Positions 7,794-14,086 of a stretch of 36,217 nucleotides of DNA are shown in pieces (the stretch's first letter is position 1; each line of letters starts with the position of its first letter). Location: positions 15-36,231 of the forward strand of contig NZ_NHON01000065.1 in the NCBI RefSeq assembly GCF_002195995.1. The letters run 5' to 3'. Below the pieces are notes generated by a model that worked only from the letters and a program-made list of their open reading frames with translations, ran no database searches and was not told where the DNA came from. The translations under genes were made by a program, and so were the position numbers. This stretch comes from Inquilinus limosus. GTDB lineage: Bacteria > Pseudomonadota > Alphaproteobacteria > DSM-16000 > Inquilinaceae.

Positions 7794-8546
7794 TCAGCGC
7801 AGCACGACCGTGCCGCCCGCCCCCTTGGCGCCGGGGTCGATCGAGAACACCGCGGACCGGCCGCCCGCCTCGACCCGGTAGGGCACGCCGGTCTGCAGCT
7901 TCGGCGCGTTGCCCGGATAGCGGAAGCCGCTGCCGCCCGCGCCCTCCCACACCGTCTGCGGCGTCGGCGCGTCCAGCATCACGATGCGGACCGCGCCGTC
8001 GGCGCCCGAGAATTGCGGCCGGGCGGAGGACACGGTGGTCTCGGCCCAGACGCTCTGGCTGAACGGGCTGTCCGGCCGGCGGCCCTCCGCCCCGACCAGC
8101 CGGTCGACCCCCGCCCCGGCCTCGGCCGAGCGGGCATTGACCGCGACCTGGGTGCGGCCGCAGGCGGCGCCGCTGGTCTGGACCTGGCCGCCGGCGACGC
8201 GGCTGGAGCCGGATCCCACGGTGACGATGCCGCCGCGGATGGTCTCGACCGTGCAGCCGTCGCCATAGGCCAGAACAAGCCGGCCGCTGCGGCCGAGATC
8301 GATGGTCTGTCCGGGATAGACGCTGTCGGTGACCTCGACCCCCGCATCCGGGGCGCCGCTGATCGCCGTCACCTGCGCCGCCGGCTCACCACCGGGAGCG
8401 CGGGTGTCGGAGCGGCCGGAACCGGGACTGGTGACCGCGGGCAGGAGATCCTGGAGCAGCCCCTCGAACTGGGCGGACGCCGTTGTCGGAACCAGGACAA
8501 CCGCCAGAATCACGGCGGCAAACCATGTTGAAATAAACTTGTTCAT
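7794..8546 (-). CDS. Exported FecR-like domain protein
   Basis: A 250-residue periplasmic protein. The N-terminus MNKFISTWFAAVILAVVLVPTTASA is a clear Sec signal peptide. The central part (VTDSVYPGQTIDLGRSGRLVLAYGDGCTVETIRGGIVTVGSGS, about 75-120) has the short beta-strand pattern of FecR-type domains. Residues 175-250 form a second beta-rich region ending in FSIDPGAKGAGGTVVLR. No enzyme motif is seen. It is the first gene of a leftward set with the CHASE2 cyclase and M48 protease and diverges from the D-lactate dehydrogenase. A ligand-presenting or signalling partner of the cyclase is a reasonable inference. The FecR assignment rests on pattern only. Confidence 0.65.
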   Translation of the reverse strand: MNKFISTWFAAVILAVVLVPTTASAQFEGLLQDLLPAVTSPGSGRSDTRAPGGEPAAQVTAISGAPDAGVEVTDSVYPGQTIDLGRSGRLVLAYGDGCTVETIRGGIVTVGSGSSRVAGGQVQTSGAACGRTQVAVNARSAEAGAGVDRLVGAEGRRPDSPFSQSVWAETTVSSARPQFSGADGAVRIVMLDAPTPQTVWEGAGGSGFRYPGNAPKLQTGVPYRVEAGGRSAVFSIDPGAKGAGGTVVLR

Positions 8547-8705
8547 ATGCGGCCACCCCGACCCGAAAATTTCGGCGAATGCTGGTCTGTCGCCGACGGG
8601 AAGTCAAATGCCGCGCCTTTGTGTCGGCTTGACGGCGGCCGCGCCACGGGATTGCGGCGGCGGGGCGCCGGCGGCGCATTCTTGCCGCGCGAACGGAGGA
8701 GGCTT

Positions 8706-8734
8706 AAGGTCGATGGGCCTTTATGTCTGACCTT
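8706..8734. promoter_or_regulatory. Inverted repeat before D-lactate dehydrogenase gene
   Basis: AAGGTC at 8706-8711 and its reverse complement GACCTT at 8729-8734, separated by 17 bases, flanked by matching TT/AA. The right arm ends 10 bases before the ATG. It could be an operator or a 5' leader hairpin; no regulator gene adjoins. Confidence 0.3.
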
Positions 8735-8744
8735 TAAGCGGATC

Positions 8745-10145
8745 ATGGCCGTCACCCTCTCTCCCCGCCCCGCCCTCGACGACCGTGCCGTCGCCGCCCT
8801 GCGCGCCCTGCTGGGCGACCGCTTCTCCACCGCCGCCGCGGTGCGCGAGCAGCACGGGCGGGAGGAGACCTGGCACCCGACCATGCCGCCGGACGCGGTC
8901 GCCTTCCCGCATTCGACCGAGGAGGTCGCGGCGGTGATGCGGATCTGCGCCGCGCACGAGGTCCCGGTCGTGCCTTACGGCACCGGCACCTCGCTGGAGG
9001 GCGGCATCGCCGCGCTGCGCGGCGGCGTCACGGTCGACCTGTCGCAGATGAACCGGGTGACGCGGGTCTCGGCCGAGGATCTCGACTGCACGGTCGAGGC
9101 CGGGGTGACGCGCAAGCAGCTGAACGAGCATCTGCGCGACACCGGCCTGTTCTTCCCGATCGACCCCGGCGCCGATGCCAGCCTGGGCGGCATGGCGGCG
9201 ACCCGCGCCTCCGGCACCAACGCGGTGCGCTACGGCACCATGCGCGACAACGTGCTGGGGCTGACCGTGGTGCTGGCCGACGGCCGCATCATCCGCACCG
9301 GCGGCCGGGCCCGCAAATCCTCCGCCGGCTACGACCTGACCCGGCTGTTCGTCGGCTCGGAGGGCACGCTGGGCCTGATCACCGAGGTGACGCTGAAGCT
9401 GTACGGCATCCCGGAGGCGATCTCCTCGGCCGTCTGCGCCTTCCCGACCGTGGCCGACGCGGTGAACACGGTGATCGCCACCATCCAGCTCGGCATCCCG
9501 GTGGCGCGGATCGAACTGCTGGACGAGGTGCAGATCGGCGCCAGCAACGCCTATTCGAAGCTCGACCTCGAGGTGGCGCCGACGCTGTTCTTCGAGTTTC
9601 ACGGCACCGAGGCCGGGGTGGCCGAGCAGGCCGAGACGGCCAAGGCGCTGGCGCAGGAGAATGGCGGCGGCGACTTCCGCTGGGCGACCAAGCCGGAGGA
9701 TCGCAACCGGCTGTGGGAGGCGCGGCACAAGGCCTATTACGCCGGCATCGCGCTGCGCCCGGGCTGCCGCGGCATGCCGACCGATGTCTGCGTGCCGATC
9801 AGCCGCCTGGCCGACTGCCTGGTCGAGACCAAGGCCGATATCGAGGCGAGCGGGCTGGTGGCGCCGATCGTCGGCCATGTCGGCGACGGCAATTTCCACA
9901 CCTGCATGATCCTGAACCCCGACGACCATGAGGAGATCGCCCGGGCCGAGGCCTTCCATGACCGGCTGGTGATGCGGGCCCTGGCGATGGGCGGCACCTG
10001 CACCGGCGAGCACGGCGTCGGCTACGGCAAGATCCGCTTCCTGGAGCAGGAGCACGGCGACGGCGTGGCGGTGATGCAGACGCTGAAGCGGGCGCTCGAC
10101 CCCGCCGGCCTCCTCAACCCCGGCAAGGTGCTGCCGGGGAATTGA
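8745..10145 (+). CDS. FAD-binding D-lactate dehydrogenase (cytochrome type)
   Basis: A 466-residue flavoprotein of the GlcD/DLD family, which oxidises D-2-hydroxy acids (D-lactate, possibly glycolate) and passes electrons to cytochrome c or quinone. The PCMH-type FAD domain contains VPVVPYGTGTSLEGG (about 74-87), DPGADASLGGMAATRASGTNAVRYGT (140-165) and SSAGYDLTRLFVGSEGTLGLITE (192-214). The C-terminal domain has GHVGDGNFH (377-385) and CTGEHGVGYGK (419-429), the substrate and metal-binding histidine motifs. Length and a single chain favour the DLD type over the three-subunit glycolate oxidase. The start at MAVTLS was chosen because the reading frame upstream overlaps the divergent promoter and lacks family similarity. 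No lactate permease or regulator is adjacent. Confidence 0.93.
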   Translation: MAVTLSPRPALDDRAVAALRALLGDRFSTAAAVREQHGREETWHPTMPPDAVAFPHSTEEVAAVMRICAAHEVPVVPYGTGTSLEGGIAALRGGVTVDLSQMNRVTRVSAEDLDCTVEAGVTRKQLNEHLRDTGLFFPIDPGADASLGGMAATRASGTNAVRYGTMRDNVLGLTVVLADGRIIRTGGRARKSSAGYDLTRLFVGSEGTLGLITEVTLKLYGIPEAISSAVCAFPTVADAVNTVIATIQLGIPVARIELLDEVQIGASNAYSKLDLEVAPTLFFEFHGTEAGVAEQAETAKALAQENGGGDFRWATKPEDRNRLWEARHKAYYAGIALRPGCRGMPTDVCVPISRLADCLVETKADIEASGLVAPIVGHVGDGNFHTCMILNPDDHEEIARAEAFHDRLVMRALAMGGTCTGEHGVGYGKIRFLEQEHGDGVAVMQTLKRALDPAGLLNPGKVLPGN

Positions 10146-10148
10146 CTC

Positions 10149-10293
10149 AGAGCCCGTTCGAGAATGCGCTGGCGTGAGTCGGCTGGCGGTGGTTTCGAGA
10201 ACCGGAGCGCAGCGGACGTTAAAGTCCGTGAGCACCGGAAGCGCAGAAACCGCCGTCAGACGGCCGCGCCAGTAGCGTTATCGAATGGGCTCT
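10149..10293. repeat. 145-bp MITE-like inverted-repeat element
   Basis: The ends are inverted repeats of about 25 bases: AGAGCCCGTTCGAGAATGCG on the left and, read from the other strand, AGAGCCCATTCGATAACGC on the right. Inside, GGTTTC and GAAACC pair, and CGGAC and GTCCG pair around GTTAAA, so the whole element can fold into one long hairpin. It starts four bases after the lactate dehydrogenase stop, and its right end supplies the last bases overlapping the stop codon of the small gene at 10292. No target-site duplication is evident. Confidence 0.75.
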
Positions 10294-10519
10294 ATCCGAA
10301 CAGGGCCCAGAGCAGCACGATGACCGCGGCCACGGCGATCACCGCCACCACCGGGGCGTTGCGCTTCGGTTGCGGCGCGGCGGCCTCGTGGCTGGGCGCG
10401 CCGCTGGTCACGCCCGCCGGATAGGCCGGGGGATCGCTGGCCGGGAACGACTCCTCGATCGCCTCGTCGACCTTGTCGTCCGGCGCCGGTTCGGCCTGGC
10501 GCGGCTCGGCAGCAGACAT
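10292..10519 (-). CDS. Small single-pass membrane protein with EESFPASDPPAY motif
   Basis: A 75-residue protein. The middle contains DEAIEESFPASDPPAY, a short motif that recurs in many small proteobacterial proteins of unknown function. The C-terminus (about 55-74, APVVAVIAVAAVIVLLWALFG) is one membrane helix, so the acidic N-terminal part probably faces the cytoplasm. The ATG has a GGGAGG site seven bases upstream. The TAG stop overlaps the right tip of the 145-bp inverted-repeat element, so insertion may have set or trimmed the C-terminus. It diverges from the ModE-type gene. Function unknown. Confidence 0.78.
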   Translation of the reverse strand: MSAAEPRQAEPAPDDKVDEAIEESFPASDPPAYPAGVTSGAPSHEAAAPQPKRNAPVVAVIAVAAVIVLLWALFG

Positions 10520-10606
10520 CGTGGCCTCCCTTGTCGCCTTCCCTCTCAACGGAGAGTGCGGTGCCGAGTTCCCCCCGGCCCCGCCAGCCCGTATCATGGC
10601 ACAATC

Positions 10607-10987
10607 ATGCCCAGGCTGCGCATCCGCATCGACTTCGACCCCGCCGGCCCGGACCGGCAGCTCGGCCCCGGCAAGATCGGGCTGCTCGAGCACATCGCCG
10701 AGACCGGCTCGATCTCCGCCGCCGGGCGGGCGATGGGCATGTCCTATCGCCGCGCCTGGCTGCTGATCGACAGCCTGAACGGCTGCTTCCGCGAGAAGGT
10801 GATCGAGACCCGACATGGCGGCCCGCAGGGCGGCGGCGCGGCGCTGACCCCCTTCGGGCATTGGCTGGTCGAGCAGTACCGCGCCATCGAGCAGGAGACG
10901 GCGGCCAGCGTGGCGCGGCGGCTGGCCGGGCTGCAGACGGCGACCGCGACGCCGGGCGAGGCCGAACCGGCGGAGATCAAGGACTAG
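10607..10987 (+). CDS. ModE-type winged-helix regulator lacking molybdate-binding domains
   Basis: A 126-residue DNA-binding protein of the ModE N-terminal family. IRIDFDPAGPDRQLGPGKIGLLEHIAETGSISAAGRAMGMSYRRAWLLIDSLN (about 5-58) is the LysR-like helix-turn-helix, with the typical SISAAGRAMGMSYRRAW recognition helix. The wing contains GGPQGGGAALTPFG. The two C-terminal molbindin domains of full ModE are absent, so it cannot sense molybdate in the classical way. Such short ModE-like proteins occur near molybdenum or other metal genes, but none is adjacent here. The ATG at MPRLRIR begins the domain directly. Its last 11 bases overlap the end of the convergent small gene. Confidence 0.88.
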   Translation: MPRLRIRIDFDPAGPDRQLGPGKIGLLEHIAETGSISAAGRAMGMSYRRAWLLIDSLNGCFREKVIETRHGGPQGGGAALTPFGHWLVEQYRAIEQETAASVARRLAGLQTATATPGEAEPAEIKD

Positions 10988-11156
10988 CCGGGTTCAGCCG
11001 GGTGGCCGGTGCGGGCGGCAGGGCGCTGTCCGGCGACCGGCCGAGCTCTTCGGCCGGCGGCCGCTCTCCATCGGGATTGCGGGACGCGAAGGCCGCGCCA
11101 ACCACCATCCCGACCGAGGGGCCGATGACGGCCCAGAGGATGAGGGCGATGATCAC
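10977..11156 (-). CDS. 59-residue single-pass membrane protein, small-ORF cluster gene 4
   Basis: The predicted protein starts with a membrane helix (IIALILWAVIGPSVGMVVGAAF, residues 2-23) followed by a proline-rich soluble tail ending in RLNPASP. The start is GTG, overlapping the TGA of the previous gene (GTGA), with a strong GGAGGAG site six bases upstream. Its helix resembles that of the preceding gene (LIxWAxxGP...GA), suggesting a tandem duplication. It is last in a leftward operon of four small genes. I recognise no family. Confidence 0.6.
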   Translation of the reverse strand: MIIALILWAVIGPSVGMVVGAAFASRNPDGERPPAEELGRSPDSALPPAPATRLNPASP

Positions 11157-11443
11157 GGCCGCTCCTCCATCCGTCCGCACTGCACGCAGGATCTCATCCG
11201 CGGCGAGGAATACCCGCCCGCATGGCCAGACGCCCTGTTCCAGCAGGGCCCGTCGCGGCCGAGCGAATCGAGGGACATCACGGCCCCCGGGCCGCCGGGG
11301 AGGGTTCCACGCATCGGACCGGGATGCTCCCAGGACGGCAGAGCCTCCTCCTCCTCGTCCTCCCACCAGGCGACGGCGACCGCCCCGGCGATGAAGGCCA
11401 GGACCGGCCCGAGGGCGGCCCAGACGATCAGGCAATCCATCAT
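11153..11443 (-). CDS. 96-residue single-pass membrane protein, small-ORF cluster gene 3
   Basis: Begins with a membrane helix (LIVWAALGPVLAFIAGAVAVAWW, about 5-27), then a run of acidic residues (EDEEEE), then a glycine- and proline-rich segment with cysteines near the end (CVQC). The ATG has GGGGGAG about nine bases upstream and overlaps the stop of gene 2. Its own TGA overlaps the GTG of gene 4, so translation is probably coupled. The helix is similar to gene 4. The second half is less convincing as a folded domain. Function unknown. Confidence 0.58.
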   Translation of the reverse strand: MMDCLIVWAALGPVLAFIAGAVAVAWWEDEEEEALPSWEHPGPMRGTLPGGPGAVMSLDSLGRDGPCWNRASGHAGGYSSPRMRSCVQCGRMEERP

Positions 11444-11553
11444 CGCCGGCGCTCCCCCGCGGTGACGGCCGGTATCCGCCGGCGGACGGCCGGGAGGCGG
11501 GCTCGCAGATACACCCCGAGCCACGGCAGCATCGTCAGGATCGGCTGCAGCAT
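11440..11553 (-). CDS. 37-residue peptide, small-ORF cluster gene 2
   Basis: A very short ORF encoding MLQPILTMLPWLGVYLRARL and then a strongly basic tail (VRRRIPAVTAGERRR). The N-terminal part is hydrophobic to amphipathic, so it may associate with the membrane. It has a GAGGAG site six to seven bases before its ATG, starts 10 bases after gene 1, and its TGA overlaps the ATG of gene 3. The layout, not homology, is the evidence. It could be a real micropeptide or a coupling leader for gene 3. Confidence 0.5.
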   Translation of the reverse strand: MLQPILTMLPWLGVYLRARLPAVRRRIPAVTAGERRR

Positions 11554-11563
11554 CGCTCTCTCC

Positions 11564-11791
11564 TCAGAACAGGCCGGACAGCCGGAGCAGGGACAGGCTC
11601 GCCAGCCGGTCGATGGCGATGTCGATCAGCAGCAGCCCGGCGCCGGTCATCAGCGCGATCGCGAAGGCGGTGACCACGATGTGGCGGATCACCCGGCGGC
11701 CGGCCCTGTCCCGCAGATCGGCGCCGGGTTGCGGCTCCGGCATGATCGGCGGCAGGGCCTTTCGGGTCACGGTCGGCTCCAGGGTTCGCAT
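11564..11791 (-). CDS. 75-residue single-pass membrane protein, small-ORF cluster gene 1
   Basis: An N-terminal soluble part rich in proline and arginine leads to one membrane helix (IRHIVVTAFAIALMTGAGLLLIDIAI, about 35-60) and a short LSLLRLSGLF tail. AGGAG lies six bases before the ATG. It is the first gene of a leftward set of four small genes whose promoter region is shared with the divergent DUF6502 gene and contains three GTGGG-N7-CCCAC sites. No family recognised. Confidence 0.68.
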   Translation of the reverse strand: MRTLEPTVTRKALPPIMPEPQPGADLRDRAGRRVIRHIVVTAFAIALMTGAGLLLIDIAIDRLASLSLLRLSGLF

Positions 11792-11806
11792 GGAGGCTCC
11801 TATTTT

Positions 11807-11823
11807 GTGGGAAATTCTCCCAC
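11807..11823. promoter_or_regulatory. GTGGG-N7-CCCAC operator, site 1
   Basis: Perfect inverted repeat GTGGG-AAATTCT-CCCAC, 16 bases before the start of the leftward small-gene cluster. It would overlap the transcription start of a minus-strand promoter whose -35 is TTGACG (11854-11849); the matching -10 is weak. Confidence 0.7.
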
Positions 11824-11832
11824 GATCAATCT

Positions 11833-11849
11833 GTGGGATTTATGCCCGC
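11833..11849. promoter_or_regulatory. GTGGG-N7-CCCGC operator, site 2
   Basis: Same architecture with one mismatch (GTGGG-ATTTATG-CCCGC). Starts 26 bases after site 1 and fills the spacer of the putative leftward promoter. Confidence 0.65.
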
Positions 11850-11870
11850 GTCAAATGAAATCTCCGTTTC

Positions 11871-11887
11871 GTGGGTATTTTTCCCAC
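11871..11887. promoter_or_regulatory. GTGGG-N7-CCCAC operator, site 3
   Basis: Perfect inverted repeat GTGGG-TATTTTT-CCCAC, 38 bases after site 2 and 48 bases before the DUF6502 start codon, positioned to control the rightward transcript. Confidence 0.7.
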
Positions 11888-11934
11888 ACACTGCCGTGCT
11901 ACAGTCCGCCCGCACCGATGGATCCTGCCCGAGA

Positions 11935-12798
11935 ATGCCCTCCTCCCTGCCCCCACCGCCCCAGGCCCTGCTGAAGCCGCTGGCGCGCCTGCTGCGGCCG
12001 CTGGTCCGGCTGCTGATCCGCAGCGGCGTGACCTTTCCGGTCCTGGCCGACCTGCTGCGCGGCCTGTATGTCGACGTCGCGGCGCGCGACCTGCTGGCCG
12101 ACCCCAAGGCCCAGACCGACAGCCGCATCAGCCTGCTGACCGGCGTGCACCGGAAGGAGATCCGCCGGCTGCGCACCGAGGCCCCGGCCGCGGACGGGAT
12201 CCCGGAGGTGGTGACGCTGGGCAGCCAGATCATCGCCCGCTGGCTGGCCGCGCCGCCCTATGCCGATGCGGGCAGCCGCCCGCGTCCGCTGCCGCGCGCG
12301 GCCCGGGATGCGGGCGAGGCCTCGTTCGAGGGGCTGGTCGAATCGGTCACCAAGGATGTGCGGGCGCGGGCGGTGCTGGACGACTGGCTGGGCCAGGGCA
12401 TCGTGTCGCTGGACCGGGAGGACCGCGTGCATCTGAGCCAGGCCGCCTTCATCCCGCGGCCGGGCGGGGAGGAGCAGCTGTTCTACTTCGCCCGCAACCT
12501 GCACGACCACATCGCCGCAGCGGCCGCCAATGTGGCGACCGCCGGCCCGGCGCCGTTCCTGGACCGCAGCATGCATTACGACCGGCTGCGGCCGGAGACG
12601 GTGGCGCAGCTGGAGGCGACGGCGCGGGAGGCGGCGCAGCAGCTGCTGACTGACGTCAACCGCATCGCCCTGACGATGGCCGAGGCGGACGACAAGGCTG
12701 CGGCCGAGGGCGAGCCCGTCCTGCCGCTGCGCCGGATCAACCTGGGTGTCTACGTGTATGTCGCGGATGATCCGATCGACGAGGAGACGGCGCCGTGA
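11935..12798 (+). CDS. DUF6502 family protein, possible DNA-binding regulator
   Basis: A 287-residue soluble protein of a family (DUF6502) with no assigned function. The N-terminal third, LLKPLARLLRPLVRLLIRSGVTFPVLADLLRGLYVDVAARDL followed by TDSRISLLTGVHRKEIRRLR (about residues 10-80), reads as a helical bundle plus helix-turn-helix, with TGVHRKEIRRLR as a plausible recognition helix. The C-terminal part contains LFYFARNLHDHIAAAAANV and ends in LRRINLGVYVYVADD. The ATG at MPSSLPPPP was chosen over a GTG 34 codons earlier that lies inside the operator region. It overlaps the next gene by four bases (GTGA). It may bind the three GTGGG-N7-CCCAC sites in its own promoter; that is inference. Confidence 0.82.
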   Translation: MPSSLPPPPQALLKPLARLLRPLVRLLIRSGVTFPVLADLLRGLYVDVAARDLLADPKAQTDSRISLLTGVHRKEIRRLRTEAPAADGIPEVVTLGSQIIARWLAAPPYADAGSRPRPLPRAARDAGEASFEGLVESVTKDVRARAVLDDWLGQGIVSLDREDRVHLSQAAFIPRPGGEEQLFYFARNLHDHIAAAAANVATAGPAPFLDRSMHYDRLRPETVAQLEATAREAAQQLLTDVNRIALTMAEADDKAAAEGEPVLPLRRINLGVYVYVADDPIDEETAP

Positions 12799-14081
12799 CG
12801 AGCCGTATGCGACTCCTGGCGCTTGCCTGCCTGGCCGCCTGCTCTCCCGCCGGGACGGAGAACCGTCCGGCCGCCCCACCTCCGGCGACGACGGCCGCGG
12901 CGGTCGCCGACCGGGGCATCGGCGGCACCGGCATCTCGCCGGTCGAGGACCGCGGCATGGGCGGCACCGGCATCGTCGGCGTCATCACCGGCTTCGGCAG
13001 CATCTGGGTGAACGGCATCGAGGTCGAGTTCGCCCCGGCGACGCCGGTGCGGGTCGACGGTGGGACCGCCGCCAGCGGCGCCCTGCGCGTCGGCCAGGTC
13101 GCGGTGATCACGGCGACCGGCAGCGGCTCGCGCCTCGACGCCCGCAGCATCACCCTGCGCCACGAAGTCTCCGGCCCGGTCGAGGCGGTCGAGTCGAACG
13201 GAACCGTGCTGCGCGTCGCCGGGCAGCGCGTCACCTTCGCCGGCCAGGTCTGGGGCGACGCCGCGGCGCCGAGGGCGGGGGACTGGGTCGAGGTCAGCGG
13301 CCTGCCCGGCCCGGACGGCGGCATCGTCGCCACCCGGATCGACCGGCGCCAGCCCGGCCGCGTCACCGTGCACGGGCCGCTGTCCGGCACCGCAGGCGCG
13401 CCGCGCATCGGCACTCTGGCGCTGCGGCCGGGGACGCGCCTGGGCGCCGACATCGGCCAGCCGGTGACGGTGACCGGCCGCTATGCGGATGGCGTGCTGA
13501 CGCCCGACTCCGTATCCCGCGACGCGGTGGCGGCCGACCCGTCCGGCTGGTTCGGCCGGTCGGTGTCCCGGCTGGTGATCGAATCCTACGCCAGCGCGGG
13601 CCAGGGCGGGCTGCGCTGGGGCCATGGCCTGAGCGCCCCGGTCGCGGCCACCTTCGGCGCCCTTGGCGCCCAGCCGCAGCGCACGATCATCGAGTTCTCG
13701 CGGCAGCCGGACGGCGCGCTGGAGGCGATCGGCCAGCGCAGCACCGTCGGCCGCACCGGCGCCGTGCCGGAGGCGCCGCACGGGATCGGCCTGGACCGGC
13801 CGGGCGGCCTTGGCCCGGCGGGCGGGCCCGGTCCGGGCGGCGGCCTCGGGGGCCCCGGCGACCGCAGTGATGCCGGCGGGCCGCGCGGCACTCCGGATGG
13901 GCGCAACCCGCCCGGTCTCGACCCGTCATCGGCGAATGCCGGCGCGCCGCGCATGGGCTCGGACTGGGGCGGCCGGCGGCCGGGATCGATGCGGAGCGGG
14001 TTCAGCCCCTGCGGCTTCGGCGATGCCTGCGGCGCGGGAATGTTCGGGCGTGATCGGCACGGCCGCCCGCCCTTCGGCTGA
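12795..14081 (+). CDS. DUF5666-domain lipoprotein
   Basis: A 428-residue exported protein. The N-terminus MTSRMRLLALACLAACSPAG ends in a lipobox (LAAC), so it is probably lipid-anchored. DRGIGGTGI and DRGMGGTGIVGVITGFGSIWVNGIEVEF mark the start of the DUF5666 beta-barrel region, which recurs to about residue 260 (AGDWVEVSGLPGPDGGIVATRI and VTVTGRYADGVLTPDSV). Residues about 335-428 are a low-complexity Gly/Pro/Arg tail ending in a short cysteine-containing segment (FSPCGFGDACGAGMFG). The start is GTG overlapping the DUF6502 stop, indicating co-translation. DUF6502 and DUF5666 genes are commonly paired; their joint role is unknown. It converges on phnE with five bases between them. Confidence 0.85.
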   Translation: MTSRMRLLALACLAACSPAGTENRPAAPPPATTAAAVADRGIGGTGISPVEDRGMGGTGIVGVITGFGSIWVNGIEVEFAPATPVRVDGGTAASGALRVGQVAVITATGSGSRLDARSITLRHEVSGPVEAVESNGTVLRVAGQRVTFAGQVWGDAAAPRAGDWVEVSGLPGPDGGIVATRIDRRQPGRVTVHGPLSGTAGAPRIGTLALRPGTRLGADIGQPVTVTGRYADGVLTPDSVSRDAVAADPSGWFGRSVSRLVIESYASAGQGGLRWGHGLSAPVAATFGALGAQPQRTIIEFSRQPDGALEAIGQRSTVGRTGAVPEAPHGIGLDRPGGLGPAGGPGPGGGLGGPGDRSDAGGPRGTPDGRNPPGLDPSSANAGAPRMGSDWGGRRPGSMRSGFSPCGFGDACGAGMFGRDRHGRPPFG

Positions 14082-14086
14082 CGGCG

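Noticed and set aside
12823-13011. Short Arg/Ser/Pro-rich ORFs inside the DUF5666 gene
   Set aside because: Frame-shifted shadows of the DUF5666 coding sequence without a ribosome site or domain.
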